This document shows, one piece after another, positions 19,802 to 27,174 of a DNA stretch of 64,000 bases; the stretch's first letter is position 1; each line of letters begins with the position of its first letter. The position numbers were made by a program, and so were the translations under genes. Source of the DNA: Gordonia sihwensis NBRC 108236 (lineage in GTDB: Bacteria > Actinomycetota > Actinomycetes > Mycobacteriales > Mycobacteriaceae); contig NZ_BANU01000001.1 in the NCBI RefSeq assembly GCF_000333035.1, positions 245,152-309,151 on the forward strand, read 5' to 3'. Under the pieces are notes generated by a model that was not told the DNA's origin, did not search any database, and saw only the letters and a list, made by a program, of their open reading frames with translations.

Positions 19802-20692
19802 ATGCCAGCACTGAGCAGTCGTCTCGCCACCATGCGCCGCGGCATCGGTCACGCCATGCGTCCCCATCCGGTCACCGGGGTCCCGTCGGGCCGGCGGCTC
19901 GAGCTTCCGGGACGCGGGGAGACCTTCGTCACCGACTCCGGGCGGCGCGACGGTCCGGCCGTCTTTCTGCTTCACTCGGTCAGCACCACCGGACTGCTCT
20001 GCTGGTATCCGGTGATCCCGCTCCTGGAACGCGACTTCCGCGTCATCACCATGGACCACCGTCTGCACGGTCGCGGGATCGAGTCCGACACGTTCTCACT
20101 CGACGACTGCGCGGACGACGTGGTCGCCGTCGCCGACAGCCTCGGGATCGACTCGTTCATCGCCGCGGGATTCTCCATGGGCGGAGGCATCGCACAGCTC
20201 GCCTGGCGCCGCAGCCCCGACCGGGTGGCCGGGCTCGTCCTCTGTTCGACCGGCCCGTACTTCTCCAGCATCGATCCCGCTCGGCTGGCGCTCGAGCAGC
20301 GTCTCGGCAAGGCGCTGAGCGTCGTCGAAAAGGTTCTCCCCACTCCGTCGGAACGGATCCTCGACGACCCGACCGCTCATCCGGTCAAATGGGGTCTGGC
20401 ACAGGTCACCTCCACGAGACTCGGTCTGCAGGGCGTGTTCGCCGAGGCGATGGCCCGATTCGATTCGCGCGATTGGCTCGGTGAGATCGATGTGCCGACC
20501 TCGGTGGTGGTCTCGACGTTCGACAAGGTGGTGCAACCCGAACGGCAGCAACTGCTCGTCGACGGCATCCCGGGCGCTCAGCGTTTCGATGTCGCCGGTG
20601 GCCATGCGTGCTGTGTGCTGGGCGCGGAGAAGTTCATTCCGGAGTTCACGGCGGCCGTCCGTTCGGTCGAGCGCCAGTCGTTGACCGTCTGA
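19802..20692 (+). CDS. Alpha/beta hydrolase
   Basis: A 296-aa protein: HSVSTTGLLCW (oxyanion region), GFSMGGGIAQLAWRR (nucleophile Ser), STFDKVVQPERQQ (acid) and GGHACCVLG (His). The ATG at 19802 lies 7 nt after TATTTT (19790-19795), so it may be leaderless; an in-frame GTG at 19760 with GAGGAG is the alternative. Last host gene before the tRNA that carries the prophage. Confidence 0.85.
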   Translation: MPALSSRLATMRRGIGHAMRPHPVTGVPSGRRLELPGRGETFVTDSGRRDGPAVFLLHSVSTTGLLCWYPVIPLLERDFRVITMDHRLHGRGIESDTFSLDDCADDVVAVADSLGIDSFIAAGFSMGGGIAQLAWRRSPDRVAGLVLCSTGPYFSSIDPARLALEQRLGKALSVVEKVLPTPSERILDDPTAHPVKWGLAQVTSTRLGLQGVFAEAMARFDSRDWLGEIDVPTSVVVSTFDKVVQPERQQLLVDGIPGAQRFDVAGGHACCVLGAEKFIPEFTAAVRSVERQSLTV

Positions 20693-20762
20693 CACGAGAG
20701 GTCGTGCCGGAGCGTCGGTCGGCGGTTCGGTAGACTGCCACAAGTCGTGCACCGCACGCGAC

Positions 20763-20835
20763 GCCCCTATAGCTCAGTTGGTAGAGCTACGGACTTTTAA
20801 TCCGCAGGTCGTAGGTTCGAGCCCTACTGGGGGCA
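20763..20835 (+). tRNA. tRNA-Lys(TTT)
   Basis: 73-nt cloverleaf: acceptor GCCCCTA/TGGGGGC, D-arm GCTC...GAGC, anticodon TTT at 20796-20798, T-arm GTAGG-TTCGAGC-CCTAC, discriminator A. Its 3' half is the left attachment core, so the gene stays functional after integration. Confidence 0.97.
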
Positions 20836-21128
20836 CTGCCAGAGAGACCCCCGTCCGGCCCATCAGGGCTGGCGGGGGTTTCTTTGATGCCGGTCGTGAT
20901 GTACGTGAACGAAATCCCGGTCGCCTCGCAGATCTGGTCGATCAGGTCGAGGGTGAACTCCACGTGACCGGTCATGCGGCGGGAGAGTGCGCCCTGGGTC
21001 ATGTCGATGCGCCGCGCTACTTCGCTGATCGAGATGCGCAGCTCGGCAAGTGCTCCACGAAGGCGACGCGCAGCAGCTTCTGATCGTGACTCGTCCCGGT
21101 GCCCGTCTACTACCTGAAATGTCGTCAT
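20787..21128 (-). CDS. Immunity repressor, integrated (short) form; attL core lies inside its 3' end
   Basis: A 113-aa HTH protein (helix-turn-helix about residues 34-54, ISISEVARRIDMTQGALSRR), similar in layout to the Cro-like protein across the divergent promoter. The start is ATG 21128, 7 nt after TAATGT; a more distal TTG (21164) coincides with the -35 and is not a start. The last codons read through the attL core and end at TAG (20789-20787) inside tRNA-Lys, giving ...LRIKSP. In the circular phage the frame would instead continue into 62826-62773 and end ...SVEMELDAA (128 aa). Known parallel: repressors of mycobacteriophages BPs and Brujita, which are stable only after integration removes a degradation tag. 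Confidence 0.85.
   Translation of the reverse strand: MTTFQVVDGHRDESRSEAAARRLRGALAELRISISEVARRIDMTQGALSRRMTGHVEFTLDLIDQICEATGISFTYITTGIKETPASPDGPDGGLSGSAPSRARTYDLRIKSP
20798..20838. repeat. attL core
   Basis: 41 nt identical to 62829-62869, running from the third anticodon base of tRNA-Lys to 3 nt past its end. Identity extends six more bases to the left (20790-20795) after two mismatches at 20796-20797. Confidence 0.95.
20845..20880 (+). terminator. Terminator for tRNA-Lys supplied by the prophage
   Basis: ACCCCCG and CGGGGGT arms around an inner GCCC/GGGC stem, followed by TTTCTTT on the plus strand. It lies antisense within the repressor coding region and replaces the host terminator, which has been displaced to 62873. 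Confidence 0.75.
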
Positions 21129-21135
21129 GCGCAGG

Positions 21136-21164
21136 ACATTACTCGCACAGCGAATAGTCGGCAA
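21136..21164 (-). promoter_or_regulatory. Repressor promoter (leaderless)
   Basis: Minus strand TTGCCG (21164-21159), 17-nt spacer, TAATGT (21141-21136), then 7 nt to the repressor ATG at 21128. Transcription should start at or next to the A of the ATG. Confidence 0.75.
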
Positions 21165-21207
21165 CGGCGTTCAGCTAACTAGGACACTCCGCGTTTGAAT
21201 TACATGC

Positions 21208-21236
21208 TTGACAGTCATTAGCTCAGCGCGTAGTAC
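21208..21236 (+). promoter_or_regulatory. Lytic/Cro promoter (leaderless)
   Basis: TTGACA (21208-21213), 17-nt spacer, TAGTAC (21231-21236), then 8 nt to the cro ATG at 21245. The operator-like repeat 21213-21232 covers the whole spacer, so a bound repressor would block RNA polymerase. Confidence 0.75.
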
Positions 21237-21274
21237 TAGGTGCCATGCACAGCGAGTCATTAGCTCAGCGCGTA
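21213..21274. repeat. Direct repeat pair, candidate repressor operators
   Basis: The 20-mer AGTCATTAGCTCAGCGCGTA occurs at 21213-21232 and again at 21255-21274, 42 bp apart (about four helical turns). The first copy lies in the promoter spacer, the second in codons 4-10 of cro. A weaker inverted match (TCAGCTAACT) lies at 21171-21180. Confidence 0.65.
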
Positions 21275-21493
21275 AGTGGAGCTGTCCAGCGGAACGTTCG
21301 GGCCGAGATGGCACGGAGTAAGGCCTCGCAGACCCGACTGGCGACGTCGCTCGGGTGGACTCAGGCGTCCCTGAGTCGCCGACTGAACGGGTACGTGCCC
21401 TTCACCGTCGAGGAGGTCGCTGCGATAGCGGAGTACCTCCGAGTCCCGGTAGCGGTGCTCCTCGGTGACGAAGTTCTCCGAGCTGGCGCCTGA
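21245..21493 (+). CDS. Cro-like HTH DNA-binding protein
   Basis: An 82-aa HTH protein (TRLATSLGWTQASLSRRLNG) with clear similarity to the repressor's DNA-binding part: both have LSRR.x.G followed by an amphipathic helix. It opens the rightward early region. Its ATG lies 8 nt after the -10, so leaderless. A role as Cro or excisionase-like switch protein is inferred from position. Confidence 0.75.
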   Translation: MHSESLAQRVSGAVQRNVRAEMARSKASQTRLATSLGWTQASLSRRLNGYVPFTVEEVAAIAEYLRVPVAVLLGDEVLRAGA

Positions 21494-21501
21494 TGCAGCG
21501 G

Positions 21502-21870
21502 CTACGGGGTAGGCGACGTCGGGACGTTGCTGCCGCTGGTGTTCACGCAGCGGCCCAGTGCGGCCATTCGACTGTTCGCGTCGTACGCGAGGGCGTAGAC
21601 CGCTTGTTCAGCCCCGATGTCGCACTGGCGGTCGAGGGCGGTCGCCGCCGAGAACGTGACCGCGTCGCCGAATCCGCCGCAACCGAGCGGGCCTGGCTCG
21701 ATGTAGAAGTTCGCCGACCAGTCGTCGTCCTGAACCTCGCAGAACGTCGTCGAAGTGTCGGCAGTCGTAACGACTGGCTCGATCCCTTCGCTGTTGCTGC
21801 ACCCTGCGATCCCGAATGCGGTGATCGCCAAACAGATTCCAGCCAACGCGGACTTCCTGCGGTTCGTCAT
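21502..21870 (-). CDS. Prophage-encoded lipoprotein (moron), function unknown
   Basis: Starting at ATG 21870 the protein begins MTNRRKSALAGICLAITAFG with lipobox IAGC, so it is exported and lipid-anchored. The mature part is small (about 100 aa) and Cys-containing (FCEVQDDDW, GPLGCGGFGD, RQCDIG, GRCVNT), consistent with two disulfides. It is the only minus-strand gene beside the repressor at this end, so it is probably expressed in the lysogen. TACGAT on the minus strand ends 6 nt before the ATG. A surface or superinfection-exclusion role is possible but unproven. Confidence 0.7.
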   Translation of the reverse strand: MTNRRKSALAGICLAITAFGIAGCSNSEGIEPVVTTADTSTTFCEVQDDDWSANFYIEPGPLGCGGFGDAVTFSAATALDRQCDIGAEQAVYALAYDANSRMAALGRCVNTSGSNVPTSPTP

Positions 21871-21968
21871 CGCCGGATCGTATGTCACCAAACGGACATC
21901 ACGCCCTGACGGGGCGTCAGTCCAGCCCGCTTCCATTTCTCGATTCACCCATTCGGAGGACAGCTGCC

Positions 21969-22244
21969 ATGCTCCCCATCTTGGATTCGATCACCCCGAC
22001 CACGTTCGTACTGTGCCTGATCGGCCTCGTCGCCTTCGCGTACTGGATGCCGACCGAGTCGGCCGATGACGTCGCGGACCGCGTGCCGCATCACCGCGCC
22101 CGGCAGTCGGGTGACTGGTGGCCTACGCACCGCGCCAAGGCGCGCAAGCAGAAGGCCCGAGCAGCGGCTCGCCGCCGTCGGCGCGCGCAGCTCCGTCGCG
22201 CTGCCGCCCGAGGCGTGGCTGTCCCTGCTGGTGGTGCGCGATGA
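21969..22244 (+). CDS. Small membrane protein with basic C-terminus
   Basis: 91 aa; one membrane segment near residues 9-26 (TPTTFVLCLIGLVAFAYW), then a very Arg/Lys/Ala-rich tail. GGAGG at 21956-21960 fixes the ATG at 21969. The stop overlaps the next possible start. Function unknown. Confidence 0.6.
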   Translation: MLPILDSITPTTFVLCLIGLVAFAYWMPTESADDVADRVPHHRARQSGDWWPTHRAKARKQKARAAARRRRRAQLRRAAARGVAVPAGGAR

Positions 22245-22708
22245 CCAAGACACGGATCACCCGTCGTTCGGTCGTCGCTTCGCTGCAGGGGCTCGTCAGC
22301 GCCGCGGCCGGCGGCGCGAACGGTGTCATCTGCCGCGCCGCTGACCTCGCCGCCCACTACGCAGCTACGGCCTCCCGCCCATCATTCGATGAAGGTGATC
22401 GGGGCGCCCGGCGTGAAGTAGATGCGATGCCAGGTATCGACTCCAGCGTCCCCGGGACCAGTGAGGGAGATCAGGGCACCAGTTCCCTGCCCGTTACTGA
22501 TGGCCTCGACGAGCTCGCGCGCGGCCTCGAAGACGGCAGGTTCCACCTGTTCGTAGGTGATCCCGTTGAAAACAATCGATGCCATGAATCTTCTCCTTGT
22601 TCGGGTTGTGGCGATTCGAGCGTAGGGGAGGCCGATCGTCGGCCGCGCGGGGATGCGCGGCCGACGAAGCCGGCCACCGCTCACGGCACCGAAGGCGGTG
22701 CGCGATGA
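22241..22708 (+). CDS. Doubtful hypothetical protein, overlaps an antisense gene
   Basis: The frame starts with an ATGA overlap at 22241 and ends with an ATGA overlap at 22705, so coupling is plausible, but no ribosome site is visible. The second half is low-complexity and lies antisense to the better supported gene at 22382-22585. Either only the first part is coding or the frame is fortuitous. Confidence 0.3.
   Translation: MTKTRITRRSVVASLQGLVSAAAGGANGVICRAADLAAHYAATASRPSFDEGDRGARREVDAMPGIDSSVPGTSEGDQGTSSLPVTDGLDELARGLEDGRFHLFVGDPVENNRCHESSPCSGCGDSSVGEADRRPRGDARPTKPATAHGTEGGAR
22382..22585 (-). CDS. Small hypothetical protein on the minus strand
   Basis: 67 aa beginning MASIVFNGITYEQVEPAVFE and ending ITFIE. 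The ATG at 22585 has AAGGAG 7 nt upstream, and the codon use is typical for the region with strong G/C third positions. No recognised domain. It is the only minus-strand gene inside the early block. Confidence 0.6.
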   Translation of the reverse strand: MASIVFNGITYEQVEPAVFEAARELVEAISNGQGTGALISLTGPGDAGVDTWHRIYFTPGAPITFIE

Positions 22709-23088
22709 CGGCGACGGTGACGGATCTGTCGGCCCGCCGCGCCGCAGCGGAGTCCGCGCAACTCGGTGAGCTTGCGCTCGCAGCACGTCGCGTCGACGCG
22801 GCGCACCGGCTGCTGGCGCGTCGCCGCCGCAAGCTCGACGTGAGGTTCTGCAACGGCGAGGGCACCCCGCTCCCGTGCGCGCCGGCCGAGTCCAGTGCCG
22901 AGCAGATCATCGTCACTGCGGCGGCATGGCCGGAGAACGGCGGGGACGTGCTGATCGGCACGGCAGGACCGCTGCCGCGAGCCGCGTTCGACTCCCCGGC
23001 CGGGACGCTCAACGCGACGTTGGCCGCGATCGGCGACCTCCTGACCCACGTGATCCTGCACCCCGCCGAGACCGGGGCGGTCACGTGA
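22705..23088 (+). CDS. Hypothetical early protein
   Basis: 127 aa, Ala/Arg-rich N-terminal helix (SARRAAAESAQLGELALAARR) then a mixed domain. Start and stop both overlap neighbours (ATGA, GTGA). No family recognised. Confidence 0.6.
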   Translation: MTATVTDLSARRAAAESAQLGELALAARRVDAAHRLLARRRRKLDVRFCNGEGTPLPCAPAESSAEQIIVTAAAWPENGGDVLIGTAGPLPRAAFDSPAGTLNATLAAIGDLLTHVILHPAETGAVT

Positions 23089-23366
23089 GCGTCAACGCGA
23101 CCAAGTGCAAGACGTGCGGCCAGCCGATCCGCTGGTGGCGCTCGAGCGTCCGCGAGGGCGGCTGGCTGTGCGTCGACTACTCGCCCGATGACGCGGGGAC
23201 CGTCAAGCGCGTCCCCACCCTCGACCCGGCGACCCGCAAACGCGTCATGTACGGACGCGCTCTGACGGGCACCGACCTCGCTGCCGCTCTCGCGGACGGC
23301 GAGCTCCTGTTCACCCTCCACTCCCGTACCTGCCACGGAAAGAAGGCCCACAGTGCCGAGCAGTAA
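23085..23366 (+). CDS. Small zinc-ribbon-like protein
   Basis: 93 aa with CKTCGQPIRWW near the N-terminus and HSRTCHGKK near the C-terminus, a likely Cys/His metal site. GTG start overlaps the upstream stop. Overlaps the ParB-like gene by 14 nt. Function unknown. Confidence 0.65.
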   Translation: MSVNATKCKTCGQPIRWWRSSVREGGWLCVDYSPDDAGTVKRVPTLDPATRKRVMYGRALTGTDLAAALADGELLFTLHSRTCHGKKAHSAEQ

Positions 23367-24777
23367 TCAGGTCGCCCTCGACCGCATCCATCCGCACCCC
23401 GACAACCCGCGCCGCGACGCCGAGTCCGTCGACACGCTCGCAGCGTCGATCAAGGCGCAGGGCGTCCTGCAGGCCATCACGATCGCGCCGCACCCGTCCG
23501 GCGCCGACGACACGTGGATCGTGATCGACGGCCACCGCCGCTGCGCGGCCGCGAAGGCACTCGGCCTCGACACGGTGCCGTGCATCATCGACGAGGGTCT
23601 CACCGATCCGGCCGACCAGATCGCCGCCATGCTCGCCACCGCCCGCGAGCGCGAGCCGCTCTCCGCGGCAGAGGAGGCCGCGGGCGTCCAGGCGATGCTC
23701 GACCTCGGCGAGTCCGTCGCGACCATCGCAGGCCGCACGGGCATGTCCAAGAGCAAGGTCCGTCAGCGCGCCAAGGTCGGCTCGCTGCCCGCGGAACTGC
23801 TCGACAAGATCCACACCCACGCCGTCACCCTCGCCGACGCGGAGTTCATCGCGACTCACAAGGAGTACCGCGACGAGCTCGAGGAGAAGCTCGGCACCGC
23901 TGACTGGCCGGCACGTCGGCAGCTGATCGTGAACCGCGTCGAGCGTCTGGAACGAATCAAGGCCCAGATCGCCGCAGCCAAGAAGCTCGGCGCCGAAGCC
24001 GCCGACTCGTTCGCCGAGGGAATGGACGCGGCGGCGGAAAGGGCAGGCGTGCCACGTAGCCGCGTGGGAATGGATCGGGCCCTCGCGTGGAGCCAGGCCG
24101 CTTTCGAGTCCCTGACCGACGAGGAGCGCGAACTCGCATTCGTCACCGCGGACCAGTACAACCCCAACCTCTCGATCTATGTCTTGAGGCTGCACGCCGA
24201 CCTCAGCGACGAGCCCTCGACCGACTCGACGCCGCAGGACGAGAGCGACCGGGACGAGGTCGACTCGACACCGGCCGAGCCCGACCCGGAAGAGACCGCA
24301 CGCTTTGAGGCCGAGCAGCTCGAGCGCGACCAGCTCACCGCCGCGACCGACGTCCGCACCAGTTTCCTCCGCACCGCCCCGGAGTCGACCCGCGCGAAGT
24401 TCTTCGGCCGTCTTCTCGCTCTCAACCCACCCACGGACGGATTCTGGATCGACTTCTCCAAGCTGCCCGAGTTCCAGGACGTCGACTACGACGACTTCCT
24501 GGAGGCGATCGCACAGTGGTTCACCGAGGTCTCGCCGGTCGACTTCGCGTGGGAGTCCGCGATCAGCTGCGCCCACGACATCGGTGACATGTGGCTCCGG
24601 AGTTCCCCGAGGATCGCGGCGGGACGGTCACCTGCCGTGGCACACGAGGCTGTCGCGTACGTGGACGTGCTGCGCGAGATGGGTTACGTCCTCTCCGACA
24701 TCGAGCAGGCCATCCTCGACGCCTACAACGCAACGATCCTCGCCACCATCGGCAGCGACGACGGAGACGACGAGTGA
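23353..24777 (+). CDS. ParB/Srx-type nuclease/CTPase-domain protein with HTH
   Basis: A 474-aa protein. The N-terminal ParB-like domain reads LDRIHPHPDNPRRD and WIVIDGHRRCAAAKALGLDTVPC (the GHRR phosphate-binding motif), followed by AAEEAAGVQAMLDLGES and an HTH (VATIAGRTGMSKSKVRQRAK). An acidic linker (about residues 275-320) leads to a C-terminal helical part. No ParA partner is present, so a plasmid-style partition role is unlikely; a DNA-binding regulatory or replication role is more plausible. GTG start. Confidence 0.8.
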   Translation: MPSSNQVALDRIHPHPDNPRRDAESVDTLAASIKAQGVLQAITIAPHPSGADDTWIVIDGHRRCAAAKALGLDTVPCIIDEGLTDPADQIAAMLATAREREPLSAAEEAAGVQAMLDLGESVATIAGRTGMSKSKVRQRAKVGSLPAELLDKIHTHAVTLADAEFIATHKEYRDELEEKLGTADWPARRQLIVNRVERLERIKAQIAAAKKLGAEAADSFAEGMDAAAERAGVPRSRVGMDRALAWSQAAFESLTDEERELAFVTADQYNPNLSIYVLRLHADLSDEPSTDSTPQDESDRDEVDSTPAEPDPEETARFEAEQLERDQLTAATDVRTSFLRTAPESTRAKFFGRLLALNPPTDGFWIDFSKLPEFQDVDYDDFLEAIAQWFTEVSPVDFAWESAISCAHDIGDMWLRSSPRIAAGRSPAVAHEAVAYVDVLREMGYVLSDIEQAILDAYNATILATIGSDDGDDE

Positions 24778-25082
24778 AGCGCACCAGGTTCCTCAGCGGC
24801 AAGCCCCGCCAGAACGGGCCCGACGTCGTGCCGTTCCCGCGGCCGGGCTGCGCCGTCACGATCCCCACACCGGAGCGCAACCGCCGGCGCGTACTCGGCA
24901 ACGGCATCCGTGCGATCGACTCTCAGCACGTGTGGGACGAGGTGATGCGTAGGTGGGCAGCCGAGTACCACGAGCTCCGCCCATTCGTTCCCGGGTCTGC
25001 AGCGCACAGCATCGATCGCGACCGCCCCTACGTCGTCCGCGTTAGCCCAGCAAGCAGCTTCCGGGGGGTGGTGGGAGTATGA
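24774..25082 (+). CDS. Hypothetical early protein
   Basis: 102 aa, basic N-terminus (VKRTRFLSGKPRQNG). GTG overlaps the ParB-like stop and its own stop overlaps the next ATG. No domain recognised. Confidence 0.55.
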   Translation: MKRTRFLSGKPRQNGPDVVPFPRPGCAVTIPTPERNRRRVLGNGIRAIDSQHVWDEVMRRWAAEYHELRPFVPGSAAHSIDRDRPYVVRVSPASSFRGVVGV

Positions 25083-25882
25083 CCCCGATCATCGGGTCGA
25101 CGATCCTCGAAGCCACCGTCGACACGGAATCCTTCCTCTGCGCGATCGCCGCAGTCATCCCGCACGCGGGACGCAAGGCGGAGTCCGCGCACCTGTACCG
25201 CCTCCGACTGCATCTCGATCACCCGGACTCGATGACGGTCACCGCATCGGACGGGTACTCCGCCGCCGCAGCACGCGTCTCACTCATCGCGCTCCACGGC
25301 GACATCGCGGCGAATCCGTGCATCGACATCTCGCCCGCCGACGTCGCGAAGATCCGCGCGGTTTTCCACAAGAAGAAGAAAGCCGACGTCGACGATGAGG
25401 GCCTCTTGCAGATCCGCAAGGCCGTCGAGATGCACCCGGAACCTGCGCCCGACGTCGCCGACCGAGAGGAGACAGACACCGCCGAGCCCGAGCTGGTGCC
25501 GGTGTACTACGTCCACCTCTCCGACGTGTCCGGGATGATCCCCGGCGAGACGCTAGAGCTCCCGATGCTCCCGCCCCACGAGCACGCCCCGAACGTGCCG
25601 CGCATGATCGCCCGCGAACTCGGCACCGCGACTGGGATGGTCGAGTCCTTCGGGATCCTGCCGGACCTGATCACCCGATTCACCGCGGCGGCGAAGGCCT
25701 ACGACGCGAACCTCATCGCGTCTGTCGCCGATGACGAGTCCGCGATGGTCGTCGTCCGCTGCAGCGAGGACTTCATCGGCGTCGCGCACCCGCAGCGCTA
25801 CTCGGAACTGTCGCTGGCAGCGCAGCGCGACTGGCTCCTGGCATGGCGTGAGCAGTTCGCGAGCTTGCCTGATCCGGAATGA
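25079..25882 (+). CDS. Putative DNA sliding-clamp-like protein
   Basis: 267 aa. The first ~75 residues resemble a beta-clamp N-terminal domain (TVDTESFLCAIAAVIPHAGR, then LDHPDSMTVTASDGYSAAAARVSL, the TATDGHR-like strand), and the C-terminal part ends in alternating hydrophobic strands (ANLIASVADDESAMVVVRC). A phage-encoded DnaN-like processivity factor is the best guess; the protein is shorter than three clamp domains. Assignment rests on pattern only. Confidence 0.45.
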   Translation: MTPIIGSTILEATVDTESFLCAIAAVIPHAGRKAESAHLYRLRLHLDHPDSMTVTASDGYSAAAARVSLIALHGDIAANPCIDISPADVAKIRAVFHKKKKADVDDEGLLQIRKAVEMHPEPAPDVADREETDTAEPELVPVYYVHLSDVSGMIPGETLELPMLPPHEHAPNVPRMIARELGTATGMVESFGILPDLITRFTAAAKAYDANLIASVADDESAMVVVRCSEDFIGVAHPQRYSELSLAAQRDWLLAWREQFASLPDPE

Positions 25883-25888
25883 CCGCCC

Positions 25889-26116
25889 GTGCCCGCAGAT
25901 CCGGACGCCTGGTGGTTCTCGCTCCCGTACGAGCGGCGAGTGCAGATCTGCCGATGGGTCAACGCCGACAAACACCAGACGCATCCCGAGGTCGAGGGCC
26001 AGTCCGAGATCTTCGACCTCCTCGACACCCACACGAAAGGCTCACGAAATGAGCAACCTCATGGTCGCCCGCGACGCAGACCGGCGCCGCCCTGGCCCCG
26101 TCCGCAACGACGCTGA
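25889..26116 (+). CDS. Small hypothetical protein
   Basis: 75 aa, GTG start 6 nt after the previous stop. The first 50 residues (PADPDAWWFSLPYERRVQI...) look protein-like; the last 22, which overlap the next gene, are low-complexity Arg/Pro. Confidence 0.5.
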   Translation: MPADPDAWWFSLPYERRVQICRWVNADKHQTHPEVEGQSEIFDLLDTHTKGSRNEQPHGRPRRRPAPPWPRPQRR

Positions 26117-26390
26117 CCCCAAACCGATGACCGGGCAGCCGACCTGGTGCCGCCGTATCACCGCACCGCACGCGCAGTTGCCCAGCGGCCTCGACCCGGA
26201 CGGCAACCGCACCATCATCCCGGCCGGCCAGCCGATCCGCCTCGTACACGCGGGGTTCGACTCGCTCGGCCGCGACGTCTGGACGATCCCCGCCGACCAG
26301 TGGTGGCCCGGCGACACGGTCATCGTCGGACCGATCCCGAGCGGCGTCGTCATCCGCCACGAGACCCACCGCGAGGAGACAGCAGCATGA
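26049..26390 (+). CDS. Hypothetical early protein
   Basis: 113 aa from ATG 26049, with PTWCRRITAPHAQL and WWPGDTVIVGPIPSGVVIRH. The short beta-rich pattern suggests a small barrel, but no family is recognised. Stop overlaps the next ATG. Confidence 0.6.
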   Translation: MSNLMVARDADRRRPGPVRNDADPKPMTGQPTWCRRITAPHAQLPSGLDPDGNRTIIPAGQPIRLVHAGFDSLGRDVWTIPADQWWPGDTVIVGPIPSGVVIRHETHREETAA

Positions 26391-26824
26391 TCAACCAGAC
26401 CTTCGACCTCCGCTTCGTCACCCGCCGCAACGGGCAGGAGGAGCTGCTGTGCGAGTTCGACCCGACGACGGTCACCTACCGCGTCCTCGGGCTCCCGAAC
26501 TCGCGCTTCGGGATCCTCGACGTCGCCGAAGAACGCAAGGCCACCGTCGAGTGCCCGTGCCCCACGTGCGCGCAGCGCCGCTCGGCGGACCTGCGGCTCC
26601 ACATTGCAGCGCAGGCGGTCATGTCGAACCCGGCCAGCCCGGCAGTCGTCACAGACGGCGTCGAGATCCGCAACGCCGAGCGCGCCAAGTCAGCCGGCGC
26701 CGCCGCCGACCACATCCTCACCTCGCTGCTGTCTCGACTCCGACACCTCACCAAGGAGGTCGAGACCCTGATGGCCGCAAACAACATCACGCCCGCACAC
26801 TCGGAAGGACATCACCCGCAATGA
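26387..26824 (+). CDS. Hypothetical protein with CxC/C zinc-knuckle motif
   Basis: 145 aa. ECPCPTCAQRR around residue 57 is a possible metal site; the C-terminal half is helical (SLLSRLRHLTKEVETLMAAN). ATGA overlaps on both sides. Function unknown. Confidence 0.6.
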   Translation: MINQTFDLRFVTRRNGQEELLCEFDPTTVTYRVLGLPNSRFGILDVAEERKATVECPCPTCAQRRSADLRLHIAAQAVMSNPASPAVVTDGVEIRNAERAKSAGAAADHILTSLLSRLRHLTKEVETLMAANNITPAHSEGHHPQ

Positions 26825-27174
26825 GCACCGATGAGACCCGCCAGAAGCTCTACGACGGCGCCTCCGAGGCGTACACCGCCGCGGTAGTCGCCGCCGGCTG
26901 CCCGACCCTCTCGCCCGACTCGACACCGTGGGACGAGGGAATCGCCGCCGCCGTCGACCACGTCCTTACAGAGATTCTGCGGAAGCCCACGGCTACCGGC
27001 TTCGTGGCCGTCGAGACGGCCTGGCAGCGGTCCGCGCAGAAGGTCATCGACGCCGCGAACCAGCTGATGCTCGACCTCGTTACCGGGGACGCCGACCCGC
27101 GCATCCTCGCGCAGGCACTGATCGACGGCGGCTTCGACAAGACGGCCGCGGGTGCGGGTGGTGGCCGTGGCTGA
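26821..27174 (+). CDS. Hypothetical early protein
   Basis: 117 aa, acidic and helical (STDETRQKLYDGASEAYTAA). Coupled to both neighbours by start/stop overlap. No family recognised. Confidence 0.55.
   Translation: MSTDETRQKLYDGASEAYTAAVVAAGCPTLSPDSTPWDEGIAAAVDHVLTEILRKPTATGFVAVETAWQRSAQKVIDAANQLMLDLVTGDADPRILAQALIDGGFDKTAAGAGGGRG

Noticed and set aside
21129..21164. Longer repressor start at TTG 21164
   Set aside because: TTGCCG at this place is the -35 of the repressor promoter, and a -10 lies between it and ATG 21128, so the TTG is upstream of the mRNA.
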